From: RFTU01 sp032122355
GTDB lineage: Bacteria > Pseudomonadota > Gammaproteobacteria > Burkholderiales > Burkholderiaceae_C
Assembly (NCBI GenBank): GCA_032122355.1
Contig: JAUMCS010000099.1
Location: forward strand, 1 to 13,363
Length of the DNA stretch: 13,363 nucleotides
Direction of reading: 5' to 3'
Shown: positions 7,322 through 13,363 of the stretch, piece after piece
How positions within the stretch are numbered: position 1 is the stretch's first letter
Layout: the number at the start of each line of letters is the position of its first letter
Notes under the pieces: generated by a model
What the model was told of the DNA's origin: nothing
Database searches by the model: none
The model's input: the letters and a program-made list of their open reading frames with translations, nothing else
Translations under genes and position numbers: made by a program

Positions 7322-7783
7322 TACCCGGGCCACACCTCGATTGGCTAGTGCATCAGCACGCTCATTTCCTGGGTCACCACTGTGACCCTTCACCCAATGC
7401 CATTGAATTTGGTGAGCTGAACACAAGCAATCAACCTGCTCCCACAAATCTTGATTTTTTACAGCCTTGTTATCTGCTGTTTTCCATCCTCTGGATTTCC
7501 AGTTCGTGAGCCAAGTGGTAATGCCGTTGCGCACATATGCGCTATCGGTGTAGATATCAACAACACAAGATCGCTTGAGTACGGTTAATGCCTCAATCAC
7601 CGCTTGCAGTTCCATGCGGTTATTCGTGGTCAGCATTTCCCCACCAAAAATCTCACGTTCATGCGGGCCAAACTGCAACCAAGCACCCCAACCACCCACC
7701 CCGGGGTTGCCTTTGCAGGCACCATCGGTATAAATGGTCACTCGATCAAAGTGTTGAACAGATTGAGACTTATTGCTTAACAT
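7307..7783 (-). CDS. rnhA: Ribonuclease HI
   Basis: RNase HI cuts the RNA strand of RNA-DNA hybrids, removing R-loops and primer remnants. I choose the ATG at 7783, which gives 158 residues (E. coli has 155) and MLSNKSQ as N-terminus. The open frame extends upstream into the methyltransferase gene, but those residues do not belong to the fold. Catalytic Asp20 (YTDGACKGNPG), Glu58 (NNRMELQAV), Asp80 (YTDSAYV) and Asp144 (NERADALA) are present, with His134 in VKGHSG, all exactly ten positions after the E. coli numbering. The bases before the ATG carry no Shine-Dalgarno, and the start overlaps the upstream gene by 14 bp, so translation is probably coupled. dnaQ, often the neighbour, is absent; the stop overlaps the convergent beta-barrel gene. 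Confidence 0.97.
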   Translation of the reverse strand: MLSNKSQSVQHFDRVTIYTDGACKGNPGVGGWGAWLQFGPHEREIFGGEMLTTNNRMELQAVIEALTVLKRSCVVDIYTDSAYVRNGITTWLTNWKSRGWKTADNKAVKNQDLWEQVDCLCSAHQIQWHWVKGHSGDPGNERADALANRGVARVSARG

Positions 7784-8567
7784 TGTTAGGAGGTGAAGGG
7801 TGAAGTAATGGGCTGACTGGCGTAGTAACCAAACCCAGCGTATTGGGTCTGCGCAGCGATTGATGCTTTGCCAACTCAATCAGGCGCATTCCATGCACGC
7901 GTTTGATGGCTTCAACCGCATAAATACCTCCTAGATAAGGAGTCCAACGGCAGCCCCAATGATCTAGCCAGGCAAAGCGTTTCAACCAACGGTCAGATTG
8001 AATCGGTGGGCAAAACGCCCTGAATTGGCTCATTTGCAAATCAAAATTGAGCAGTCGAAGCCAATCGAGTAGACGAGTATATGCGATGCGTTGCCGCCAA
8101 GGCCAGCGCCGACAGGCCAAACCCCACAAACTCCAATGATGAAACCCCAAAATTATGACACGACCTTCAGGGATTAAAACTCGGTCAACCTCACGCAAAA
8201 CAGCATGCGGATCTGCAGATATTTCTAAGGTATGGGGCAGAACCAGCAAATCGAGGGATGCGCTAGGAAATGGCAACGCATGGAATTGAGTCAAAACTTG
8301 CGTTTGAAATCCATTTTGAACATCTGCCTGATCCGAAAGGTTTTGAGTCAATGCCGAGCTGGCATTCTCGCTTACAATCCAACGCGAAGGCATACGATTG
8401 CTTCGCAGCCCCTGTAACGGCGTCAGACCCAACTGTAAGGCGCGAAATCCAAAAATATCGGCTACCCATTGATCTAACCATTGCTGCTCAACCTCTAGCA
8501 AATAGCGCCCCAATGGGGTTTGCAACCAATCTAATGAATCACTGCACCGAGAAGGCATTGCTTGCAT
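7770..8567 (-). CDS. YafS-like SAM-dependent methyltransferase
   Basis: A 265-residue protein of the class I methyltransferase type (Methyltransf_11 like). The nucleotide-binding motif is degenerate (ALQLGL at 43-48 in place of the usual glycine-rich loop), as in YafS. The later motif LDLLVLPHTLEISADPHAVLREVDRVLIPEGRVIILGF, split over residues 105-142, is the recognisable SAM-fold signature. The substrate is unknown. The position between rnhA and divergent gloB is the same as that of yafS in E. coli, which supports orthology. The ATG at 8567 is chosen; another Met lies three codons in. A fair promoter for this gene and rnhA lies at 8607-8635. The C-terminal tail (SPLLHPSPPNNVKQ) is encoded in part over the rnhA start. 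Confidence 0.9.
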   Translation of the reverse strand: MQAMPSRCSDSLDWLQTPLGRYLLEVEQQWLDQWVADIFGFRALQLGLTPLQGLRSNRMPSRWIVSENASSALTQNLSDQADVQNGFQTQVLTQFHALPFPSASLDLLVLPHTLEISADPHAVLREVDRVLIPEGRVIILGFHHWSLWGLACRRWPWRQRIAYTRLLDWLRLLNFDLQMSQFRAFCPPIQSDRWLKRFAWLDHWGCRWTPYLGGIYAVEAIKRVHGMRLIELAKHQSLRRPNTLGLVTTPVSPLLHPSPPNNVKQ

Positions 8568-8597
8568 AAATTTCCATCACTCTGAACTTGTGAAACT

Positions 8598-9374
8598 ATG
8601 CTCCAAATCATACCCGTTGACGCCTTCACAGACAATTACATTTGGCTGATTCATGATGGTATACGCGCATTGGTGGTGGATCCGGGCGATACCAAACCAG
8701 TTATTGATCTACTGCAACGTGAACACCTCAGCCTGGAAGCCATTTTGATTACACACCATCATGGTGATCATACGGGTGGCATCGCTGATTTAGCTTTGTA
8801 TTTAAACGGGCCTATTTACGCCCCCTGCGAGGTATCCATTCCGAATCAAATCTGGCCTCAGCAGAATGATGGCTTCACGTTACTGGGCATTACATGGCAA
8901 GTGTATGTTGTGCCTGGGCACACGCAAGATCACGTAGCCTACTGGGGTATCAGCCCTCATCACCCACGCCCTATGCTTTTTTGTGGAGATACGCTTTTTA
9001 GTGCGGGATGTGGGCGTGTATTACAAGGTACAGCCAAACAGCTTTACCAATCGTTGCAGCAACTGGTGCAACTACCGCCCGATACTGAAATTTACTGTGC
9101 TCATGAATATACAATGGCCAATTTGAGGTTTGCACTTGCGGCCGACCCGCACAACCCCAACTTGCACCAGTACCTGCAGTATTGTTTACAACTACGGGCT
9201 CAAAAACAACCCACACTACCTTCCACGCTTGCTATGGAAAAGACCATCAATCCCTTTCTACGCTGCGCGGAGCCCGACATTATTCATTCAGCTCTTGAAC
9301 ACGGGGCTATCAACTCTCAGCCATTGCCTGTATTTACCGCCCTTCGTCAGTGGAAAAATCATTTTCAATCATGA
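8598..9374 (+). CDS. gloB: Hydroxyacylglutathione hydrolase (glyoxalase II)
   Basis: This enzyme hydrolyses S-lactoylglutathione to D-lactate and glutathione, the second step of methylglyoxal detoxification. The 258 residues fit the family (E. coli GloB 251). The metallo-beta-lactamase motif THHHGDHTGG supplies His53, His55, Asp57 and His58. Further metal ligands are His108 in GHTQDH, Asp131 in CGDTLFSAGCGR and His169 in CAHEYT. The C-terminal glutathione-binding region (LRAQKQPTLPSTLAMEKTINPFLR) is present, which separates it from general beta-lactamase-fold hydrolases. ATG 8598 starts the protein at the expected point; no strong Shine-Dalgarno is visible. It is divergent from the methyltransferase gene and overlaps mltD by ATGA, the same arrangement as in E. 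coli. Confidence 0.97.
   Translation: MLQIIPVDAFTDNYIWLIHDGIRALVVDPGDTKPVIDLLQREHLSLEAILITHHHGDHTGGIADLALYLNGPIYAPCEVSIPNQIWPQQNDGFTLLGITWQVYVVPGHTQDHVAYWGISPHHPRPMLFCGDTLFSAGCGRVLQGTAKQLYQSLQQLVQLPPDTEIYCAHEYTMANLRFALAADPHNPNLHQYLQYCLQLRAQKQPTLPSTLAMEKTINPFLRCAEPDIIHSALEHGAINSQPLPVFTALRQWKNHFQS
8607..8635 (-). promoter_or_regulatory. Candidate sigma70 promoter for the methyltransferase-rnhA pair
   Basis: On the minus strand TTGTCT (8635-8630) and TATGAT (8612-8607) are separated by 17 bases, matching four and five of six consensus positions. Transcription would start near 8600, about 33 bases before the methyltransferase ATG and within the first codons of the divergent gloB. The 30-base gap between the two genes leaves no other room for a full promoter. 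I found no comparable match for gloB on the plus strand. Confidence 0.45.
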
Positions 9375-11011
9375 AAAAACACCCTATTCAAATACCCGCC
9401 AAACACCCAGTCCATGGGCAACCTCGTTTTATGCCTACTTGGTTTGCTGCCTGCATGCTGGCTTTAAGCTTTGGCACTGCATTTGCACAAGAAATTGATT
9501 TAGAGATACAAAAAACTGATATTCAAGCGACCTTACCGGAAACAGAATTACCACTTGATGCCATAACAACCCAAGGAATACCGGAATCTGAGCCTATCTC
9601 CGTTGAAGAAATTTTGCTGGAAGATCCAACCCCTAGCGAGCCGCAAACCCACTCAGACCTGTGGCACCGCATTAAAGATAATTTCAAATTAGAAGATTTA
9701 AAAGGCGATCTCGTTACCCAACACGAGCAATGGTATTCGCGCCGACCTGATTACATCGGTCGCATGACAGACCGTGCATCCAAATACTTGTTTCATATTG
9801 TGGAAGAAATTGAAAAACGCAATATGCCCATGGAGTTGGCATTGCTACCCATGATTGAAAGCGCCTTCAACCCGGGTGCAGTATCAACCGCGAAAGCTGC
9901 TGGCATGTGGCAATTTATGCCTGCTACGGGTAAAAACTTTGATCTCAAGCAAAATCTATTTCGCGATGACCGGCGTGATGTCATGGCCTCAACGCGGGCC
10001 GCACTGGATTACCTCACTCGACTCTACCGCATGTTTGGGGATTGGCATTTGGCATTAGCTGCCTACAACTGGGGTGAAGGCAATGTGCAACGAGCCATTC
10101 AAAAAAACAAGCGTTTAGGTTTACCCACGGATTATTTAAACCTTTCTATGCCTGCGGAAACACGCAACTACGTACCCAAGTTGCAAGCGGTCAAGAACAT
10201 TTTCTCCAACCCCGAAAACTTCAATCTTCGAATTGAAAAACTGGAGAACCATCCTTATTTTTCAACCGTTCGGATTAAAAAAGACATCGATGCAGACCTC
10301 GTGATTCAATTGGCTGGCCTTTCAGAAGCCGAATTTAAATCACTCAATCCACAGCACAACAAGCCAGTGATCTTAGCTTCGGCTTCTCCTGAAATATTGC
10401 TGCCCTACGACAATGCTGAAATTTTCAAAAACAAGCTAGCGAAGCATCGTGGACGGTTGGCTTCTTGGACTGCTTGGATAGCGCCCTCCACCATGAGTTT
10501 GGCGGAAGTCGCTAAAAAACTCGGATTCACTGAGAATGGACTGCGTGAAACCAATCGCGTTCCCAAAGGTATGCTGGTGAAATCAGGATCAACGCTTTTG
10601 GTACCCAGGTTAGCCGGTAAACTCGATAAAGATGTTGCTGAGCACATTGCCGATAATGCCAGCTTGACACTAACAGCCCCTGCCAAACCGCTGAAGCTTA
10701 AAATGGTTCGCATAGGCAAAAAAGGCGAAAACATCGCCAGCTTATCCAAGAAATACAAGCTCAATGCCGTGGATATCGCCAAGTGGAACAAAGTCAAAGA
10801 AAACCACAGCTTCAAAGCGGGGCAATCCGTCAAGCTTTATGTGGCGGCAACTGGCAAATCAAATATCAACGCCCCAACCCATACCAAAAGCAATAAAAAG
10901 AATATTTCAGCGAAAAAGTTAGCCAAAGCTACTCAAAGTAAGAAAACCAAGGTTGCCTCTAAAAAAACCTACCAAGTAGCCAAGGCAGGTCAAGAAAAAA
11001 CACGTCGTTAG
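9371..11011 (+). CDS. mltD: Membrane-bound lytic murein transglycosylase D
   Basis: MltD cleaves peptidoglycan glycan strands, leaving 1,6-anhydromuramic ends. ATG 9371 overlaps the gloB stop (ATGA) and gives MKKHP at the front of a signal peptide ending FGTAFA (residue 39); a GTG at 9350 is a poorer start. There is no lipobox before a suitable Cys, so unlike E. coli MltD it may be secreted to the periplasm rather than lipidated. The SLT domain (about 145-260) has the catalytic Glu163 in MIESAFNPG, then AAGMWQFMPATGKNF and LALAAYNWGEGNV. Two LysM domains follow (about 374-413 and 444-491). The last 55 residues are an Ala/Ser/Lys tail with 14 Lys and two Arg among the final 50 or so. At 546 residues it is longer than E. 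coli MltD (452). The stop overlaps the convergent regulator gene by 4 bp. Confidence 0.95.
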   Translation: MKKHPIQIPAKHPVHGQPRFMPTWFAACMLALSFGTAFAQEIDLEIQKTDIQATLPETELPLDAITTQGIPESEPISVEEILLEDPTPSEPQTHSDLWHRIKDNFKLEDLKGDLVTQHEQWYSRRPDYIGRMTDRASKYLFHIVEEIEKRNMPMELALLPMIESAFNPGAVSTAKAAGMWQFMPATGKNFDLKQNLFRDDRRDVMASTRAALDYLTRLYRMFGDWHLALAAYNWGEGNVQRAIQKNKRLGLPTDYLNLSMPAETRNYVPKLQAVKNIFSNPENFNLRIEKLENHPYFSTVRIKKDIDADLVIQLAGLSEAEFKSLNPQHNKPVILASASPEILLPYDNAEIFKNKLAKHRGRLASWTAWIAPSTMSLAEVAKKLGFTENGLRETNRVPKGMLVKSGSTLLVPRLAGKLDKDVAEHIADNASLTLTAPAKPLKLKMVRIGKKGENIASLSKKYKLNAVDIAKWNKVKENHSFKAGQSVKLYVAATGKSNINAPTHTKSNKKNISAKKLAKATQSKKTKVASKKTYQVAKAGQEKTRR

Positions 11012-11565
11012 GCATCTTTGTGAGTAAAACTAGCTACAGCTCTATCTTTAAGCGAAAGTAGTTTTTGCACTTTACTACCTAAACCCATGAGTTGACGCAT
11101 GGATTCAGGTGAAAGGCTTTGAAGCTCATCAAACCAATTATTGGCCATTTCGGCCAAATCGTACATTTCACGCATACGCGAAAGTGCATAACGGTCAGCC
11201 TCGTTGGCGGCAGGATCCGTTAGCAAAGCCTGACGCAGCATACTCAGTGTGGGCTCCACTTCACGGCGTCTGCGCTCAGCGGCAACGGCTTTGAAAATAT
11301 CCCAAATGCTACCCAATGTCGCATAGTATTCACGGCGATCACCCGGCTTACGCGTCAGCTTCACCAATTGCCAGCCCTCTAGCTCTCTCAAGCTGATACT
11401 GACGTTGGATCGAGAAATACCCAAGGCCTCACCGATTTCATCGGCATTAAGCGGTAACTCTGAAACAAGCAGCAAAGCATAAACCTGCCCCACCGTTCTG
11501 TTGATTCCCCAACGGCTACCCATTTCACCAAAGTGGGCTACAAATGATTCAATGATAGGAGTCAT
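11008..11565 (-). CDS. GbsR/MarR-family transcriptional regulator
   Basis: A 185-residue cytoplasmic DNA-binding protein. The N-terminal FVAHFGEMGSRWGINRTVGQ segment is characteristic of GbsR-type MarR relatives. It is followed by a winged helix-turn-helix (about 38-85), with NADEIGEALGISRSNVSISL as the helix-turn-helix and KPGDRREYY as the wing. The C-terminal half is helical and probably dimerises. In Bacillus, GbsR represses choline uptake and glycine betaine synthesis genes; no such genes are in this window, so the ligand is unknown here. It lies 51 bases after cydB on the same strand, and control of the cydAB operon is a reasonable guess. I see no convincing promoter or strong ribosome-binding site in that gap. 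Confidence 0.9.
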   Translation of the reverse strand: MTPIIESFVAHFGEMGSRWGINRTVGQVYALLLVSELPLNADEIGEALGISRSNVSISLRELEGWQLVKLTRKPGDRREYYATLGSIWDIFKAVAAERRRREVEPTLSMLRQALLTDPAANEADRYALSRMREMYDLAEMANNWFDELQSLSPESMRQLMGLGSKVQKLLSLKDRAVASFTHKDA

Positions 11566-11616
11566 GCTACGCGCTTCAGATTTCAGTACAAACCAGCATG
11601 GTAGCCCAAATCGCCT

Positions 11617-12675
11617 TTATTGATAGGTGAGCGTTTGAGTTTTACCCGCAAAAACTCGATAACTAAAAATGGTGTACCCGATAATAGTGGGCACCACCAC
11701 TAAAGCCCCCACCAAAATAATCTCCAAGGCCTCTGGTGCGCTGGCTGCCTGCCAAATGGTGATTTTTTCAACCACCAAATAGGGGAACAAGCTGTAAGCA
11801 AGGCCATAAAACGCCAAACAAAATATACCTACCGTACAGAAAAAGGGTACTTTAGAACCATACTCATTACCTTGTGCCAAGCGTGAGGGCAAGCGATTGA
11901 GCGATCGCCACATCACCGCAAACAACACAACGGTAGTTACAGGCAAGGGCATCAATAACACCACATAGGGCAAACCAAACCACTTTGCAAAAATGCGCTC
12001 ACTCACCCAAGGGGTCATACACGAAATCGCCAATACACCCAGGGCTGTGAGCCACATGGCTGTTCGTGCCCAACGTACTGCCTGCAACTGCAATGCGCCA
12101 TCGGTTTTAAATATCAACCAACAAGCACCCAGTAAACAATATCCTGCGGCCAAGCACATCGCAATCACCGCAGCAAAGGCATAAGCACCCCATGAATGCT
12201 CAAATCCCACAATGTAGTGGCCCAACATCCAGCCTTGACTCCAGGCAGCCATCAACGAGCCCACAAAAAAAGCGATATTCCAAGCCTGCTGATGTTCTGC
12301 GCGGGCTTTAACCCGAAAATCAAAAGCCACACCGCGCAAAATCAAACCCACCAACATCAAAGCCACAGGTAAATATAAAGCCCCCAAAATCACCCCATGT
12401 GCCAACGGAAAACACGTGAGCAAAATCCCTACACCCAATACCAACCATGTTTCATTAGCATCCCAAAAAGGGCCAATACTGGCAATCATGGCATCTTTTT
12501 GTGGGGCTGCCTCGGCGCGTGTTGGCGCGTCCCAATCAGTGCGGGGCAACAGCATACCTACGCCTAAATCGTAACCGTCTAGCACCACATAGGCCAACAT
12601 GGCTAAGCCCATCACAGCCATAAAAATCACGGGTAACCAATCATGAAAGCTTTGTATTTGACTTAAATCACTCAT
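11617..12675 (-). CDS. cydB: Cytochrome bd-type quinol oxidase subunit II
   Basis: Subunit II of the bd oxidase that reduces O2 to water with quinol in the inner membrane. The 352-residue protein has about nine hydrophobic helices and the family signatures VVLDGYDLGVG (30-40) and GPFWDANETWLVLG (from residue 68). The start is secure: AGGAG lies seven bases before the ATG, and the gene begins 11 bases after cydA's stop. With the short-loop CydA beside it, this is the cyanide-insensitive-oxidase type, for which the name cioB could be used. No small cydX-like frame fits in the 51 bases after it. A GbsR-type regulator follows in the same direction. Confidence 0.96.
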   Translation of the reverse strand: MSDLSQIQSFHDWLPVIFMAVMGLAMLAYVVLDGYDLGVGMLLPRTDWDAPTRAEAAPQKDAMIASIGPFWDANETWLVLGVGILLTCFPLAHGVILGALYLPVALMLVGLILRGVAFDFRVKARAEHQQAWNIAFFVGSLMAAWSQGWMLGHYIVGFEHSWGAYAFAAVIAMCLAAGYCLLGACWLIFKTDGALQLQAVRWARTAMWLTALGVLAISCMTPWVSERIFAKWFGLPYVVLLMPLPVTTVVLFAVMWRSLNRLPSRLAQGNEYGSKVPFFCTVGIFCLAFYGLAYSLFPYLVVEKITIWQAASAPEALEIILVGALVVVPTIIGYTIFSYRVFAGKTQTLTYQ

Positions 12676-12683
12676 GAATTTTC

Positions 12684-12688
12684 TCCTC
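12684..12688 (-). promoter_or_regulatory. Strong ribosome-binding site for cydB
   Basis: AGGAG seven bases upstream of the cydB ATG, partly overlapping the cydA stop codon (12689-12687). It is one of only a few clear Shine-Dalgarno sequences in the window (with GGAGG before fimT) and supports the chosen cydB start and its coupling to cydA. Confidence 0.8.
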
Positions 12689-13363
12689 AGTGTTGCGCGG
12701 CAATGGGTGATTCAGTTTGCAGTGGTCTCATTTGCAACTGGCTTGGGGTTGAAACCACTTCCACTGAATCACTGGCCTTACGCGCCATATAAAACAATAC
12801 CGACACATATGCTGCAATCAACACCACATACAGGGCCAAATACATGGCTAATGTAGCCGCCACCATCGGCACGGGATTGGGTGCAGCGGCTTGAGCGGTT
12901 GTCAACACCCCATGAACCAACCAAGGTTGCCGCCCCACTTCTGTGACATACCAACCGGCTACAGTGGCTAACCACCCTGAAAAACTCATACCCACGAATA
13001 CTCTCAGTAGCCATGTTGGCATAACTATGCTGCTGCGTTGCTGTCGCCGGACCATCCATACACCTACAACACCTACAGCCAGCATCAGTAAACCCGTTCC
13101 CACCATCACCCGAAATGCCCAAAACACTGGCGCTACTGGGGGGTGCTGCCCGATAAAATCATTCAAACCTTGCACCACACCATCCCACTCATGCTTTAAG
13201 TACAAACTGGCCAAACCTGGTATGGCGATTTCAAAGTGATTTTCACGAGCTGCGCTATCTGGCAGCGCAAATACCACGGCTGGCGCACGTGATTGAGTTT
13301 GCCAAATACCCTCCATAGCCGCAATTTTGGCCGGCTGATGCAGCAAAGTATTGAGGCCATGCA
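12687..13363 (-). CDS. cydA: Cytochrome bd-type quinol oxidase subunit I, short Q-loop type (5' part outside window)
   Basis: The C-terminal 225 or so residues of subunit I, which binds hemes b558, b595 and d and oxidises quinol. The frame is open to the window edge, so the start is not here. Conserved elements seen are HQPAKIAAMEG (E. coli Lys252 and Glu257, quinol site), FRVMVG (Arg391 and heme ligand Met393) and YVTEVGRQPW (Glu445 and Arg448). Only 72 residues separate the QPAK lysine from the FRVM arginine, against 139 in E. coli, so the insertion in the quinol loop is missing. That is the short form typical of cyanide-insensitive CioA. Three to four membrane helices follow. The gene is upstream of cydB by 11 bp in one operon, so the symbol cioA would also fit. 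Confidence 0.95.
   Translation of the reverse strand, partial: HGLNTLLHQPAKIAAMEGIWQTQSRAPAVVFALPDSAARENHFEIAIPGLASLYLKHEWDGVVQGLNDFIGQHPPVAPVFWAFRVMVGTGLLMLAVGVVGVWMVRRQQRSSIVMPTWLLRVFVGMSFSGWLATVAGWYVTEVGRQPWLVHGVLTTAQAAAPNPVPMVAATLAMYLALYVVLIAAYVSVLFYMARKASDSVEVVSTPSQLQMRPLQTESPIAAQH

Noticed and set aside
7788..7793. AGGAGG on the plus strand just outside the rnhA start
   Set aside because: It is on the wrong strand for rnhA, and no supported plus-strand gene begins after it; it is part of the methyltransferase coding sequence.
10405..10833. Open frame of 142 codons opposite mltD
   Set aside because: It is contained within the LysM-encoding part of mltD and shows no motif, so it is a coding shadow.
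11566..11605. GCTAC/GTAGC inverted repeat with a 30-base spacer between the regulator gene and cydB
   Set aside because: Five-base arms this far apart are expected by chance, and the repeat resembles neither a terminator nor a compact MarR-type operator.
11566..11616. Room for a small cydX-type gene after cydB
   Set aside because: The 51-base gap has no start codon, ribosome-binding site and hydrophobic frame of suitable length.
1..13363. CRISPR array, insertion sequence, prophage, tRNA or repeated DNA-uptake motif
   Set aside because: Reading both strands I found no regularly spaced repeats, transposase motifs, terminal repeats, tRNA-like folds or recurrent uptake sequence such as the Neisseria GCCGTCTGAA.

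Overview
The window looks like a chromosomal segment from a Gram-negative proteobacterium, most likely a betaproteobacterium of the Burkholderiales. The evidence is a type IV pilus minor-pilin cluster with Burkholderiales-like long PilX and PilV proteins, an E. coli-type (447-residue) ArgG, the rnhA / yafS-like methyltransferase / gloB / mltD neighbourhood shared by beta- and gammaproteobacteria, and a short-Q-loop cytochrome bd (cio-type) operon. The genus cannot be fixed from sequence alone. I see no tRNA, rRNA, CRISPR, insertion sequence or phage gene. The segment reads as core genome with one gene I cannot identify.

Region 1 (1-6487, + strand). Bases 1-119 may hold the last codons of an upstream gene. 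Five prepilin-type genes follow, tightly packed or overlapping: pilE-like (136-582), fimT/gspH-like (582-1103), pilW (1084-1809), pilX (1797-3083) and pilV (3113-4336). Each carries an N-terminal hydrophobic helix behind a prepilin-peptidase glycine. PilX lacks the Glu at +5, as expected for the tip-most subunit. Together they probably prime pilus assembly and cap the pilus tip. The usual partner pilY1 is not downstream and could only lie upstream of the window. rluA (4364-5035) and argG (5075-6418) follow on the same strand, and a hairpin plus T-tract at 6462-6487 ends the run.

Region 2 (6512-7321, +). A single exported protein, predicted to be an outer-membrane beta-barrel, of unknown function. 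It occupies the place where dnaQ often sits next to rnhA, and its 3' end overlaps rnhA's 3' end by 15 bp.

Region 3 (7307-11011). rnhA and a yafS-like methyltransferase gene (both -) are divergent from gloB and mltD (both +), with only 30 bp between the two divergent start codons. A fair sigma70 promoter for the minus pair lies inside the first codons of gloB. mltD overlaps gloB by ATGA and encodes a two-LysM lytic transglycosylase with an unusually lysine-rich tail.

Region 4 (11008-13363, -). cydA (cut by the window edge), cydB and a GbsR/MarR-family regulator read leftward. They encode a cyanide-insensitive-type quinol oxidase and its probable regulator. The regulator's stop codon overlaps mltD's by 4 bp.

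Nothing here is a convincing new system. The best leads are the enlarged PilX and PilV tip subunits, the atypical FimT, the unidentified beta-barrel and the basic tail on MltD.
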